Shown piece after piece: positions 1 to 9,633 of a stretch of DNA of 19,136 bases. Each line of letters opens with the position of its first letter. Positions within the stretch are counted from its first letter, which is position 1. The stretch spans positions 1 through 19,136 of the forward strand of contig CALPPP020000004.1 of the NCBI GenBank assembly GCA_943325485.2. The letters are read 5' to 3'. Below the pieces are notes generated by a model, which had not been told where the DNA came from, ran no database searches, and saw nothing but the letters and a program-made list of their open reading frames with translations. This DNA is from Rickettsia typhi. GTDB taxonomy: Bacteria > Pseudomonadota > Gammaproteobacteria > Burkholderiales > Burkholderiaceae_C. Made by a program: the position numbers and the translations under genes.

Positions 1-2959
1 CCCACTGCGGATCCTTCGATTCAGTTAGGGTTTGCAAAGAGGTCTTGATAAACTTTCTAACCTCTGCTGCATATTCTTCAAATAAGTGGCCTGAAAGATG
101 AAAACCTAGTGCAGATTTTTCATGGGTCAAACGCTCACGAATGGTCCAAGGGGTTGCGGATTTAAGCGGTGGCTCTTGCGAATGCGCCCCATGCCCTGCA
201 TCAAATAGACCTACCTGATGCAGATTGTTAGCCTGCGACTGAGCGTAATCCCAGGCTAAATCCACCGAAGACAAGACAGACGATCTGTCGCAAGAAATAC
301 AGTCGAATGCGCCAGATTTAATCAGGGCTTCTACAGATCGTTTATTGACTTTGGTTCGATCAACACGTGTACAAAAATCAAACAGGCTAGTGAAGTTTCC
401 GCCAACACGACGAACTTCAACAATCTCTGCAATAGCCAACTGTCCTGTCCCTTTGACGGCGCCCAAACCATAGCTGATCTTTTGCCCACCAAGCGGAATA
501 AAAACATACTCACCCGTGTTGATGTTGGGATTTTCAAAATTTATGCCAAATGAAACGGCGTCATCAAAAAGAATTTTCAGCTTATCTGTGTCCCCCATTT
601 CAACCGTCATATTGGCGCAAAAAAATTCGGCGGTATGGTGGACTTTGATCCATGCGGTTTGATAAGCCAATAAAGAATAGGCGGCAGCATGTGATTTGTT
701 AAAACCGTATCCAGCAAATTCCTCCATTAAATCGAAAATAGCATCTGCTTGCTCGGTTGATATGCTATTTTTCTCTGCGCCTTGACGAAATACAGAGCGG
801 TGCAAGGCCATTTCATCTGCTTTTTTCTTGCCCATGGCCCTGCGCAATAAATCCGCACCCCCCAAGCTATAGCCACCCAATATTTGGGCTGTCTGCATCA
901 CCTGCTCTTGATAAACCATGATTCCATAGGTTTCCGCTAGCACGTCTGAAACCAAAGGGTGAGGGTAAACAACAGGCTCACGGCCATGTTTACGCGCCAC
1001 AAAAGTAGGAATAAGTGCCATGGGCCCAGGTCGGAAAAGCGCATTCAAGATAATCAGGTCTTCAAGCCGCGAAGGCTTTGCATCTTTGAGCATGGCTTGC
1101 ATACCCCGGCTCTCGAATTGGAATACAGCCTCGGTTCTTCCCTCGGAAAACAATTTGTAAGTGATGGCGTCATCAAGGGGTATGTCATCCAAAGACCAGA
1201 GTGTCGAAACCCCTTCTTTTTTCACGATCAAATTTTTTGCGTTTTCTAGGATCGTTAATGTTGCCAAGCCTAAGAAGTCAAATTTCACCAAGCCAACCGC
1301 TTCAACATCGTCCTTGTCAAATTGACTGACAGACGAAGGACTGCCTGACTGTTGGTAAAGAGGACAAAAGTCTGTCAACTTGCCAGGCGCAATAAGAACA
1401 CCACCTGCATGCATGCCTACATTTCGCGTCAAGCCTTCTAAATTTTGTGCAAGGTTAAGAAGTATCTTGACTTCGTCTTCATTGGCATAGCGCTGGGCCA
1501 ACAGTGGCTCCTGTTCCATAGCCAAGGCAATCGTTATGTGCTGACCGGGCTTATTCGGAATGAGTTTAGACAATCCATCACAAAACGGGTAGCTCATATC
1601 GAGTGTGCGGCCAACATCCCGTATCGCAGCCCTAGCAGCCATTGTGCCGAAAGTCACGATTTGGCTAACAGCTCCTCTGCCGTACTTTTCTTTGACGTAG
1701 TCAATCACGCGGTCTCTGTTTGTTTGACAGAAATCAATATCAAAGTCGGGCATGGATACGCGTTCTGGGTTCAAAAAACGCTCAAAAAGTAAACCATACC
1801 GCAAAGGGTCAAGGTCAGTGATTTTGAGCGAATACGCGACCAATGAACCTGCGCCTGAACCCCTGCCAGGCCCGACAGGGCAACCATTGTTCTTGGCCCA
1901 ATTGATGAAGTCACTGACAATTAAGAAATACCCTGGAAAACCCATCTTCAAAATAGTTTGAATTTCGAACTCAAGCCGTGCTTCATAGCTTGCTTGCACC
2001 TCCAACCTGTCTTGCGCGCTTGGAAAGAGTTTGTTTAATCTTTCCGACAAGCCAGCCTGAGAAACTTGTCTGAAATAAACGTCGATAGGAATTCTTTGGC
2101 CATTTTCCAGTGGTGTGGGGTACTCAGGAAGTTGCGGTTTTCCTAGGGAGAGTTGCATATGGCAACGCTTTGCAATGTTCACAGTGTTAACAATTGCACT
2201 GGGAATATCGGCAAATAACACCTTCATTTCCTCAGAACTTTTAAAGTATTGTTCACGCGTAAACAACCTCAAGCGTTTGGAGTTGCCAAGAATCTCGCCT
2301 TGAGAAATGCAGACTCTGGCCTCGTGGGCCTCATAGTCTTGGGCCTCTAAAAATTGAATGGGGTGAGTTGCAACCACAGGGAGATTTAACTTAGACGCCA
2401 ATGCTACGGCCGAGGCAATGTAACGCTCTTCATTGGCTCTTCCTGCTCTTTGCAATTCCACATAAAAACGATTGGGAAATAATCTTGACAAGTCATTGCA
2501 GATTTTTTCGGCCTGTTCTTCGTTGCCAAGCAGCAAGTTCTGTCCGATATGACCAAGTTGCCCCCCAGACAAAAAAATCAAACCCTCGGACAATTCTGTC
2601 AACCAAGCCCACCTAACATGAGGTTGGTGGGATTTCACATCCTGCTGAATCCATGAACGTGTAAGCAACTCACACAAGTTCAAGTAGCCTTTTTGCGATT
2701 GGACCAGAAGCAAGATTTTGGAATTTGCAGCAGTTATGCTGCTATCGCTCAGTGTCAAATGCACTTCAGCGCCTAAGATAGGCTGCACACCCGAATGCCT
2801 GCTTGCCGAATAAAATTTAACCGCACCAAACAAATTATGTATGTCGGTGATGGCTAAAGCAGGTTGCGAGAATTCAACTGCACGCTTGACCACATCGTCA
2901 ATTCGGCATGTGCCATCTGCGACAGAGTATTCAGTATGGAGTCGAAGATGTACAAACAT
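1..2959 (-). CDS. dnaE: DNA polymerase III alpha subunit DnaE1 (3' end beyond left edge)
   Basis: This is the replicative polymerase subunit that extends DNA in the Pol III holoenzyme. The frame is open from the ATG at 2959 to the left edge with no stop, giving about 986 residues against roughly 1160 for E. coli DnaE; the C-terminal part (OB fold and tau-binding tail) lies outside. The N-terminus [16 protein letters not shown] is the PHP-domain start typical of DnaE1 and fixes the start codon. The catalytic palm shows PDFDIDFC, with aspartates near 407 and 409, and LVKFDFLGL, with the third aspartate near 561. All three sit six residues after the E. coli positions 401, 403 and 555. The motif [14 protein letters not shown] is also present. 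No strong Shine-Dalgarno is visible. It diverges from trxA across 96 bases. DnaE2/ImuC is unlikely given this N-terminus. Confidence 0.95.
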   Translation of the reverse strand, partial: MFVHLRLHTEYSVADGTCRIDDVVKRAVEFSQPALAITDIHNLFGAVKFYSASRHSGVQPILGAEVHLTLSDSSITAANSKILLLVQSQKGYLNLCELLTRSWIQQDVKSHQPHVRWAWLTELSEGLIFLSGGQLGHIGQNLLLGNEEQAEKICNDLSRLFPNRFYVELQRAGRANEERYIASAVALASKLNLPVVATHPIQFLEAQDYEAHEARVCISQGEILGNSKRLRLFTREQYFKSSEEMKVLFADIPSAIVNTVNIAKRCHMQLSLGKPQLPEYPTPLENGQRIPIDVYFRQVSQAGLSERLNKLFPSAQDRLEVQASYEARLEFEIQTILKMGFPGYFLIVSDFINWAKNNGCPVGPGRGSGAGSLVAYSLKITDLDPLRYGLLFERFLNPERVSMPDFDIDFCQTNRDRVIDYVKEKYGRGAVSQIVTFGTMAARAAIRDVGRTLDMSYPFCDGLSKLIPNKPGQHITIALAMEQEPLLAQRYANEDEVKILLNLAQNLEGLTRNVGMHAGGVLIAPGKLTDFCPLYQQSGSPSSVSQFDKDDVEAVGLVKFDFLGLATLTILENAKNLIVKKEGVSTLWSLDDIPLDDAITYKLFSEGRTEAVFQFESRGMQAMLKDAKPSRLEDLIILNALFRPGPMALIPTFVARKHGREPVVYPHPLVSDVLAETYGIMVYQEQVMQTAQILGGYSLGGADLLRRAMGKKKADEMALHRSVFRQGAEKNSISTEQADAIFDLMEEFAGYGFNKSHAAAYSLLAYQTAWIKVHHTAEFFCANMTVEMGDTDKLKILFDDAVSFGINFENPNINTGEYVFIPLGGQKISYGLGAVKGTGQLAIAEIVEVRRVGGNFTSLFDFCTRVDRTKVNKRSVEALIKSGAFDCISCDRSSVLSSVDLAWDYAQSQANNLHQVGLFDAGHGAHSQEPPLKSATPWTIRERLTHEKSALGFHLSGHLFEEYAAEVRKFIKTSLQTLTESKDPQW

Positions 2960-3055
2960 AGGTGGACTTATTCTAGGGATCAAAACTGGCGAAAATGCCT
3001 AAACACCAGGGGAAGCAGAATTATTCTAAAATTGCCCAAAACAAAGGACTACTAT

Positions 3056-3388
3056 ATGGCTAGCGAACTCATTCAGCATATTTCTGACAGCAACTTTGAG
3101 ACCGTTGTTCTTCAATCAGAACAACCTGTTTTGGTGGACTTCTGGGCAGAATGGTGCGGCCCCTGCAAGATGATTGCACCTGCCTTGGACGAGGCCGCCT
3201 CAACCTACCAAGGAAAGCTTCAGATTACCAAACTCAATGTTGATGAAAACAAAGATGTTCCTTCGAAATTTGGTATCCGAGGCATTCCAACACTCATGAT
3301 TTTTAAAAATGGGCAGTTAGCTGCCACTAAAGTAGGCTCCTTAAGCAAGGCTCAATTGACTGAATTTATTGATCAGCAGTTGGCTTAA
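3056..3388 (+). CDS. trxA: Thioredoxin 1
   Basis: A 110-residue cytoplasmic disulfide reductase. The active site WCGPCK is at residues 33-38 with cysteines 34 and 37, and the cis-proline of the GIPTL motif is Pro78. Length and motif spacing match classical TrxA. The frame stays open upstream to an ATG at 2864, but those extra 64 residues lie antisense to the start of dnaE and look nothing like thioredoxin. The ATG at 3056 is preceded by AAAGGA at 3043-3048 with good spacing, so I use it. trxA followed by rho is a common order in betaproteobacteria. There is no convincing intrinsic terminator after it, so transcription may continue into rho. Confidence 0.97.
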   Translation: MASELIQHISDSNFETVVLQSEQPVLVDFWAEWCGPCKMIAPALDEAASTYQGKLQITKLNVDENKDVPSKFGIRGIPTLMIFKNGQLAATKVGSLSKAQLTEFIDQQLA

Positions 3389-3532
3389 GGCCTTTTTTCC
3401 TGTCATAATCTTAATAGCTTCAGCGATTTTTGCTCCCAAGCACTTCGCCTGACTACTTCAAGACTATCCGCTGGACTGGTCTTGTTTCATCCCCCTCGAT
3501 AGCTATCAACACTCCCTTAATGGAGTACTCCT
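3389..3532 (+). promoter_or_regulatory. rho leader / trxA-rho intergenic
   Basis: This 144-base gap is pyrimidine-rich on the plus strand, especially 3431-3520, as expected for a site where Rho could bind nascent RNA. It holds an imperfect hairpin at 3460-3483 (outer arms AAGAC and GTCTT) and a perfect 10-base palindrome GATAGCTATC at 3498-3507. rho genes in other bacteria are autoregulated by attenuation in the leader, so a similar role is plausible here. It is inferred from composition only. I could not pick a promoter with confidence. Confidence 0.3.
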
Positions 3533-4795
3533 ATGCACCTGAATGAACTCAAGGCACTGCATGTGTCAGAAGTATTAAAGCAAGCTGAAGAGCTTGAAAT
3601 TGAAAATACAGGCCGCATGCGCAAACAGGAGCTGATGTTTGCCATCATTAAAAAAAGGGCCCGTGCCGGAGAACAAGTTTTCGCTGATGGCGTGCTTGAA
3701 ATTTTGCCTGATGGATTTGGTTTTTTACGAAGCCCAGATACCAGCTATACAGCAAGCACAGATGATATTTACATCAGTCCAAGCCAAGTCAGACGCTTCA
3801 ACCTTCACACAGGCGACATGATTGAAGGTGAGGTACGAATTCCTAAAGACGGCGAGCGTTATTTTGCACTGACCAAACTCGATCAAGTCAATGGTGATCT
3901 GCCTGAAAATAACAAGCACAAAGTCATGTTTGAAAACTTGACACCCTTGTTTCCCAAGGAGCAGATGCGTTTAGAACGTGATATCAAGGGCGAAGAAAAC
4001 ATCACTGGTCGCATCATTGACATCATTGCCCCGATTGGTAAAGGACAAAGAGCGCTGTTGGTGGCCCCTCCTAAAAGTGGCAAAACAGTCATGATGCAGC
4101 ATATTGCCCATGCCATTACCGCCAATTACCCTGACAGCCATGTCATGGTTTTGCTGGTGGATGAGCGGCCTGAAGAAGTGACTGAAATGCAGCGCAGCGT
4201 CAAAGGTGAGGTGATTGCATCCACATTTGATGAACCCGCAGCCCGTCACGTGCATGTGGCAGAAATGGTCATTGAGCGAGCCAAGCGCTTGGTTGAGTTA
4301 AAAAAAGATGTGGTCATCTTGCTCGATTCGATCACGCGACTTGCAAGGGCTTACAACAACGTAGTGCCCAGTTCTGGCAAAGTGCTCTCAGGCGGTGTCG
4401 ACTCCAACGCCCTTCAACGTCCCAAACGTTTTTTTGGCGCTGCGCGCAAAGTTGAAGAGGGCGGCTCTTTGACCATCATTGCCACGGCCCTGATTGATAC
4501 CGGCAGTCGAATGGATGAGGTCATTTTTGAAGAGTTCAAAGGTACCGGAAATTGTGAGATTCACTTAGACAGACGCCTTTACGAGAAAAGGGTATTCCCA
4601 GCGATTCAACTCAATCGAAGCGGCACCCGCAAAGAAGAGCTGCTACTGTCACCTGAAATTCTTCAGAAATCAAGAATTTTGAGGCAGTTTATTTACAATT
4701 TAGATGAAATTGAATCCATGGAATTGATGCTCAAGAACATGAAGTCCACCAAAACCAATGTCGACTTCTTTGACATGATGCGTCGGGGCGGTTGA
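3533..4795 (+). CDS. rho: Transcription termination factor Rho
   Basis: A 420-residue hexameric RNA-dependent ATPase that ends transcription at Rho-dependent sites; E. coli Rho has 419 residues. Visible in order: the N-terminal helical domain ([15 protein letters not shown]), an RNP1-like cold-shock motif DGFGFLR at 60-66 for primary RNA binding, the Walker A loop APPKSGKT at 178-185 (Lys184), the catalytic glutamate in [10 protein letters not shown] (Glu211), and Walker [11 protein letters not shown] (Asp265). The Q-loop and R-loop segments follow ([20 protein letters not shown], then [11 protein letters not shown]). A GGAG Shine-Dalgarno at 3522-3525 supports the ATG at 3533. No key residue seems altered. 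It sits between trxA and the L31 gene. Confidence 0.99.
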   Translation: MHLNELKALHVSEVLKQAEELEIENTGRMRKQELMFAIIKKRARAGEQVFADGVLEILPDGFGFLRSPDTSYTASTDDIYISPSQVRRFNLHTGDMIEGEVRIPKDGERYFALTKLDQVNGDLPENNKHKVMFENLTPLFPKEQMRLERDIKGEENITGRIIDIIAPIGKGQRALLVAPPKSGKTVMMQHIAHAITANYPDSHVMVLLVDERPEEVTEMQRSVKGEVIASTFDEPAARHVHVAEMVIERAKRLVELKKDVVILLDSITRLARAYNNVVPSSGKVLSGGVDSNALQRPKRFFGAARKVEEGGSLTIIATALIDTGSRMDEVIFEEFKGTGNCEIHLDRRLYEKRVFPAIQLNRSGTRKEELLLSPEILQKSRILRQFIYNLDEIESMELMLKNMKSTKTNVDFFDMMRRGG

Positions 4796-4879
4796 CCAAT
4801 CTAAGCTAGAATCTCTCTCATTTGCGAAAAGTGCATCGGAATGGCCGGTGTGGCTGTCGTAACGACACAAGGAATATCC

Positions 4880-5137
4880 ATGAAACAGGGAATACACCCC
4901 CAGTACCGCGAAGTTTGCTTTATCGATCTTTCCAACGGTTTCAAATTTGTGACCCGCACCTGTGCGAATACCAAAGAAACCATCAAAATGGATGATGGGC
5001 GCGAACTTCCTTTGTACAAGCTTGACACTTCTAGCGAATCTCACCCTTTCTACACAGGAACACAAAAATCAGTCGATACCATGGGTGGACGCGTTGAACG
5101 TTTCCGCAACAAATACGGCAAAACAGCAGCCAAGTAA
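4880..5137 (+). CDS. rpmE2: Ribosomal protein L31, type B (zinc-independent)
   Basis: An 85-residue large-subunit ribosomal protein. The [10 protein letters not shown] segment and the ending [13 protein letters not shown] are typical of bacterial L31. The CxxC zinc pair of type A L31 is absent (single cysteines near 13 and 28 only), and the spacing matches type B. The frame extends upstream to an ATG at 4841, but the family starts at [15 protein letters not shown] at 4869-4873 sits at the right distance before the ATG at 4880, so that start is preferred. It lies 84 bases after rho on the same strand and is followed by an intrinsic terminator, so rho and rpmE2 probably share a transcript end. 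Confidence 0.95.
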   Translation: MKQGIHPQYREVCFIDLSNGFKFVTRTCANTKETIKMDDGRELPLYKLDTSSESHPFYTGTQKSVDTMGGRVERFRNKYGKTAAK

Positions 5138-5153
5138 GCTTTGTTTGCGTTAC

Positions 5154-5185
5154 AAAAACAGCCTTTCCACAGGCTGTTTTTTTTT
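5154..5185 (+). terminator. Intrinsic terminator after rpmE2
   Basis: A perfect hairpin with arms AAAAACAGCCT (5154-5164) and AGGCTGTTTTT (5171-5181) and a six-base loop TTCCAC runs straight into a long T tract. It lies 17 bases after the rpmE2 stop codon and should end the rho-rpmE2 transcript. The A-rich 5' arm could let it work weakly on the other strand. Confidence 0.92.
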
Positions 5186-5226
5186 GTCCACGATGGCTGT
5201 TTAAAATTTGTTAGAAATCGATTGAA

Positions 5227-6927
5227 GTGAAAACACCCAACCCAGCTATCGTTACCCAAACAGCAGCCCAACGCTTGCCGCTGTGGGCATTGATATCACT
5301 GTGCTTGGTTTATGTTGTGACAGGTCTCATCAACCGGGACCCTTGGAAATCTCTTGATGTATCGTCTTTTGGATACATGTGGGAAATCGCTCAAGGACAT
5401 TCTCCAGTTTGGTATCCCATAATGGCTGGGAGTTCGCCTGAACTTTCGGGGCCACTTGCATATGCCCTAGGTGCTGCTGCCATATCCATATTGAGTCCTT
5501 GGATCTCCCCCGATGCCGCTGCAAGGGTTCCTTTTATCGCAGTTTTATTCATCACCCTTATTGCAACTTGGTACGCCATTTATTTTTCAGCCAAAAACCC
5601 TCACGCACAACCTGTTGCTTTTGCATTTGGTGGAGAGGCTAAACCAGAGGACTACGCAAAAGCGGTCGCTGATGCTGGCCTGCTTGCCTTGCTTGCTTGC
5701 TTGGGTATGGCATTACCCAGTCATGAAACAACGCCTCTGTCTTTACAGCTTTGTTCGACCGCCCTGCTCTTTTGTGCGGCGGCAATGCTTAGGACACATC
5801 CTTTGTATGCGGTTTTGATGCTTGATGTTTCATTGATCCTATTGGCTATAAGCGGAGCCCCTGTTCTGGCTTTAACGCTTGGCATTGGAATCATTTTTTT
5901 AATCGTTCAGCAAAAACAAGTACGGCTTGAACTTATCGCAATTGTGGTTTTAGGTTGCTTCAGTGTGATTGCCATCGCATCCTGGGTCGATTTATGGCAG
6001 TGGAAACTGATCACCCTGAATGAGGCAAGTGCCCAGTGGAAAGGCTTGCTGAGACTTTTGCTCTGGTTCACTTGGCCGGCTTGGCCCTTAGCCGCTTGGA
6101 CACTCTGGACATGGAGAAACCATTGGAGAGAAAACATTTGGCAACAGCACTTGGTTTTGCCTGTTTTCATGTGGCTTGTCATCTTGACAGCCAGCATCAC
6201 ATCCAAAAATCCTGAACGCACACTTCTTCTTTCACTTCCCGCATTGGCTTGTTTGGCTGCCTTCGCTTTACCCACCTTAAAGAGAAGTGTGGCTGCATTG
6301 ATTGATTGGTTCACCCTGCTATTTTTCTCGGGGGGCGCATTGATTATCTGGGTTGTTTGGCTGTCACTGCAAACAGGATGGCCAGCGCAACCTGCCATCA
6401 ATGTCAGCAGATTAGCGCCTGGCTATGTTTCTGAATTCGAGTGGGCTCATACGGTCATTGCATTGCTCATAACGGGCATTTGGTGCAAGTTAATCATCTG
6501 GCGATTGGGCAGGAACCCAAGGTTTGTATGGAAAAGTTTGATACTTCCAGCGACTGGAGCACTGATGTGCTGGGTACTTTTGATGACCTTGTGGATGCCT
6601 TTGCTCAATTACGCACGAAGTTACAAACCCTTGGCTTTGCAGGTAAAAACTTGGGTAAAAGAACCCTCCTGTGTTTTTGCGCTTGACCTCACGCGCTCAC
6701 AAATTGCAGGATTGGGTTTTCATGGCAACTTCAAAATGATGCATTTTGAAAATACCAAAGATCCAGCAGCATGTGAGTGGCTAATTACAAATCCATCAAA
6801 TCTTCAACAGAACAAAAAGTTTTTTGATGAATCATCTTGGATGAAGATCAAGGTGATTCGAAGACCCGCAGACAAGCGAGAAGACATCGTCATTTATCAA
6901 CGCATAGCACCTACCCATAATGAGTGA
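5227..6927 (+). CDS. ArnT-like (GT39 superfamily) multi-pass membrane protein, divergent
   Basis: A 566-residue hydrophobic protein with about a dozen likely membrane spans followed by a soluble C-terminal part from about residue 460. The start resembles GT39 enzymes of the ArnT/dolichyl-phosphate-mannose transferase type, which move a sugar from a polyprenyl-phosphate carrier to lipid A or protein on the periplasmic side. I see INRDPWKSLD after the first span and SPELSGPLAYAL after the first loop. By eye alignment the usual Asp-Glu catalytic pair reads Asp44-Val and the Glu-Lys-Pro motif reads Leu-Ser-Gly-Pro, so activity is uncertain. The start is GTG at 5227: an in-frame TAG at 5212-5214 excludes anything further upstream, and the ribosome site is weak. 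It overlaps the MATE gene by 8 bases, implying an operon. The substrate is unknown. Confidence 0.62.
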   Translation: MKTPNPAIVTQTAAQRLPLWALISLCLVYVVTGLINRDPWKSLDVSSFGYMWEIAQGHSPVWYPIMAGSSPELSGPLAYALGAAAISILSPWISPDAAARVPFIAVLFITLIATWYAIYFSAKNPHAQPVAFAFGGEAKPEDYAKAVADAGLLALLACLGMALPSHETTPLSLQLCSTALLFCAAAMLRTHPLYAVLMLDVSLILLAISGAPVLALTLGIGIIFLIVQQKQVRLELIAIVVLGCFSVIAIASWVDLWQWKLITLNEASAQWKGLLRLLLWFTWPAWPLAAWTLWTWRNHWRENIWQQHLVLPVFMWLVILTASITSKNPERTLLLSLPALACLAAFALPTLKRSVAALIDWFTLLFFSGGALIIWVVWLSLQTGWPAQPAINVSRLAPGYVSEFEWAHTVIALLITGIWCKLIIWRLGRNPRFVWKSLILPATGALMCWVLLMTLWMPLLNYARSYKPLALQVKTWVKEPSCVFALDLTRSQIAGLGFHGNFKMMHFENTKDPAACEWLITNPSNLQQNKKFFDESSWMKIKVIRRPADKREDIVIYQRIAPTHNE

Positions 6928-8254
6928 AAAGCGACTGGTACTTAACCATGCTCTCACAGTATTGGTTGGCCAACTTGCAGTCATTTCATTTGGCGTCACT
7001 GACACTATCGTTGCGGGAAGATACGACCCTGAGGCACTGGCGGCACTCTCCATCAGTTCAGCTATTTATATCTCCGTTTATGTTGCTCTGCTAGGCGTAT
7101 TGCAAGCCATGCTGCCCATTCTTGCAGAGTTGCATGGGGCAAAATCACACCAAAGAATAGGTGAAATATTTCATCAAGGTTTGTATTTACTCGGCCTGCT
7201 AAGTCTTATAGGAATAACCGCGCTCTTGTCCCCAGGACTGATCTTGAAGTGGACAAAGGTACCCGAAAACTTGCACCCCATGATTTTTGACTATCTTTTT
7301 CTTTTGGCTGTTGCACTTCCACCCGCCTTGTTTTTTCGAATGTTCAGCACCTTGAGTCAAAGTCTGGGCAAACCAAAGATGGTTGCCATCATCCAAGTAG
7401 CGGCTTTGGCAATCAAAATTCCTTTGTCTGTCCTTCTGGCTTTTGGACTTGACATCCTAGAGCCGAGGGGTTTGCAGGGCTGTGCATTGGCAACAGTGAT
7501 TGTCAATGTCAGCATGTTGTTTGTCAGTCTTTGCTTGCTAAGAAGCAGTCCTGTCTTTGAGCCTTATGGTATTTGGAAAAGGTTTTATGCGCCATGCATG
7601 AAGGATATTGGGCGCATCACACGTTTGGGAATACCTAACGGCTTAAGTGTGACTGTAGAAGTCACATCGTTCACCATGATGGCATTGTTCATTGCCAGAT
7701 TGGGGACTTCATCTTCCGCAAGCCATCAGGTCGCTGCAAATTTGGCCGCGCTTTTATACATGGTTCCCTTGTCCTTTTCGATAGCCACCAGTGCCAGAGC
7801 CAGTTATTGGATAGGCGCTCAAAACATGGTCATGATGAAAAAAACTGTGCGCTCAGGGTTTGAACTTGTAATCCTTATTTCACTTGTATTGGCTGCTATC
7901 GTTGGGTTTGGACAAAACGAAATTGCGGCCATTTATGTCAGTGATCCACATGTACTTCAAGTTACCGCCCAACTGATTGGTCTTGTGGCCATTTACCATT
8001 TTTTTGATGCGATTCAAACCATGTGCTTCTTTGTATTAAGAAGCTTAAAGATTGTTTTTATCCCCTTTGTTTTGTACAGCTGTTTGCTTTGGGGCTTAGG
8101 GTTGGGGGGTGGTTTTATCCTGGCCTACAAATATGAGGTACTTTATTTTCAATCACCTTCAGCATTTTGGTTGTCCAGCAGCACTGCATTGTTCTTGGTG
8201 AGCTTATCTTTGTTGATTTTGTTAAGAATGAAACTCAAGGGATTTTCGTCTTAA
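6920..8254 (+). CDS. MATE family efflux transporter (NorM-like)
   Basis: A 444-residue inner-membrane antiporter of the multidrug and toxic compound extrusion family, which expels organic cations or drugs in exchange for Na+ or H+. The N-terminal segment LVGQLAVISFGVTDTIVAGR matches the MATE first-helix signature, and the internal SHQVAANLAALLYMVPLSFS matches the conserved second-half segment. About 12 membrane helices in two bundles are visible, and the length is normal for the family. The ATG at 6920 overlaps the upstream stop by 8 bases; no independent Shine-Dalgarno is obvious, so translation is probably coupled to the preceding membrane protein. Its 3' end overlaps phoR tail to tail by 33 bases. 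The specific substrate cannot be read from the sequence. A lipid flippase role alongside the GT39-like neighbour is possible but less likely than drug efflux. Confidence 0.88.
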   Translation: MSEKRLVLNHALTVLVGQLAVISFGVTDTIVAGRYDPEALAALSISSAIYISVYVALLGVLQAMLPILAELHGAKSHQRIGEIFHQGLYLLGLLSLIGITALLSPGLILKWTKVPENLHPMIFDYLFLLAVALPPALFFRMFSTLSQSLGKPKMVAIIQVAALAIKIPLSVLLAFGLDILEPRGLQGCALATVIVNVSMLFVSLCLLRSSPVFEPYGIWKRFYAPCMKDIGRITRLGIPNGLSVTVEVTSFTMMALFIARLGTSSSASHQVAANLAALLYMVPLSFSIATSARASYWIGAQNMVMMKKTVRSGFELVILISLVLAAIVGFGQNEIAAIYVSDPHVLQVTAQLIGLVAIYHFFDAIQTMCFFVLRSLKIVFIPFVLYSCLLWGLGLGGGFILAYKYEVLYFQSPSAFWLSSSTALFLVSLSLLILLRMKLKGFSS

Positions 8255-9631
8255 CCTTGAATGTGGAAACTCCAACGTAAAGCTAGATCCAAGGTTCAAT
8301 TTGCTGTCTATGCGCAAATGCCCACCATGCCTCTGGATAACATGTTTCACAATTGCCAAGCCTAAACCTGTGCCGCCTGTATCGCGCGATCTGCTTCGGT
8401 CAACTCGGTAAAAACGCTCAGTCAGTCTTGGAAGGTGTTCTGGTGCAATTCCATAACCTGTGTCTTTCACAGTGAATTCAAAATGATCATTTCTACGCAA
8501 CCAAGAAACTGTCACCTCGCCTGCGCTTGGGGTGTAGCGAAGCGCATTGCTGACAAGATTTGTAAAAGCACTTTTGATTTCATCTAAGGAGCCTGAAATC
8601 TGATACCCAAGCAATTCCTCGGGCATATCAAAGCTCAGCAGGTGGGTCGAATCATCCTTTTGATTGATGACATGCATCAAACCAATTGCCTCGTCATGAC
8701 AGTTCTTCCAAAGCGTATCAAAATCAAACCACTCTGACTCACTTGGCAAAGGGCTTCCGTCAAGTTGAGACAAGGTCAATAGATCTTGGACCAAGGTCTG
8801 CATTCGCTGCGCTTGCTGCGACATCAGCTTTAAAAAGTCTTGGGTCTCAGATTTACTGAGGTTCAAGTTTTGCATGGTTTCAACAAAACCCACTAACACG
8901 GTCAATGGTGTTCTTATTTCATGTGAAACATTCGCCACAAAATCTCGACGCATCACCTCGGCTTGTTCTAGCGCGGTGACATCTCTCGATAAGAGCAATT
9001 TTCGACCATCACCATAAGGAAACACTTGAACTGCAATTTTTTGTGGATGCTCTGCCCTGTTTTCACGTCCTTCAATGACGATTTCTTTTTCGAAAAGACC
9101 AGAGCGTATATACGTACTGAAAGCTGGATTTCGAAGTAAGTAACCTATCAATTGCTGCATGTCCTTTTCAGGGTCAATTCCCAAATGGTGCGAGGCAGTT
9201 CGATTTGACCAAACAATATGCCATTCAGTGTCTAGCAAAACAACGCCATTGGGAGAGGCTTGAATAGCGGATAAAAACTGCCGTAAGTTTTCTTCGCTTG
9301 CGCTTAGCTCTATATTCTTTTGCCGGAACAAGCGTCGTACGCGATCTGCCGACTCACCCCACACACCTGATTGGTCAGGCGCATGAAGGATATTGCTAGA
9401 CCTTACCCAATTCAGAAAGAAAATTGATCGCCATGAATCCAAAAGAAAAAGGGACAAAGATACGGTAAGAATACCGACACAAGCGCCCTGCCATGAGCCC
9501 AAACCATGTGGAATTAAAAACCCCAAAAGAAAGCCCAGCAGGTTTAACAGTAAAAAATAAAATAAGCGCAAAAACATAACCGACGATGCTAGCACTGCCC
9601 ACTCCATACGGGGCAGAGCTAAAGAGCCCAT
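8222..9631 (-). CDS. phoR: Phosphate regulon sensor histidine kinase PhoR
   Basis: The membrane sensor kinase that phosphorylates PhoB when phosphate is limiting, and dephosphorylates it when PhoU and Pst signal sufficiency. From the ATG at 9631 (469 residues): two membrane helices near 11-40 and 48-68 with almost no periplasmic loop, a PAS domain near 115-210, the phosphoacceptor motif SHEIRTPL with His237, an N-box FTNLVSNALRYT (Asn362), the G1 motif DTGYGI (Asp390) and the G2 motif GGTGLGLAI. The lack of a periplasmic domain is normal for PhoR, which senses through Pst/PhoU. A TTG at 9637 would overlap the phoB stop by four bases and is an alternative start. The last ten codons and the stop overlap the end of the MATE gene. 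It is the last gene of the pst-pho cluster. Confidence 0.95.
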   Translation of the reverse strand: MGSLALPRMEWAVLASSVMFLRLFYFLLLNLLGFLLGFLIPHGLGSWQGACVGILTVSLSLFLLDSWRSIFFLNWVRSSNILHAPDQSGVWGESADRVRRLFRQKNIELSASEENLRQFLSAIQASPNGVVLLDTEWHIVWSNRTASHHLGIDPEKDMQQLIGYLLRNPAFSTYIRSGLFEKEIVIEGRENRAEHPQKIAVQVFPYGDGRKLLLSRDVTALEQAEVMRRDFVANVSHEIRTPLTVLVGFVETMQNLNLSKSETQDFLKLMSQQAQRMQTLVQDLLTLSQLDGSPLPSESEWFDFDTLWKNCHDEAIGLMHVINQKDDSTHLLSFDMPEELLGYQISGSLDEIKSAFTNLVSNALRYTPSAGEVTVSWLRRNDHFEFTVKDTGYGIAPEHLPRLTERFYRVDRSRSRDTGGTGLGLAIVKHVIQRHGGHLRIDSKLNLGSSFTLEFPHSRLRRKSLEFHS

Positions 9632-9633
9632 TA

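Noticed and set aside
959..2616. Several plus-strand open frames of 60-115 codons opposite dnaE
   Set aside because: They are antisense shadows of an unbroken, well conserved dnaE frame and have no ribosome sites or recognisable motifs.
2864..3055. N-terminal extension of thioredoxin by 64 residues
   Set aside because: It is antisense to the dnaE start, has no thioredoxin similarity, and a good ribosome site precedes the ATG at 3056.
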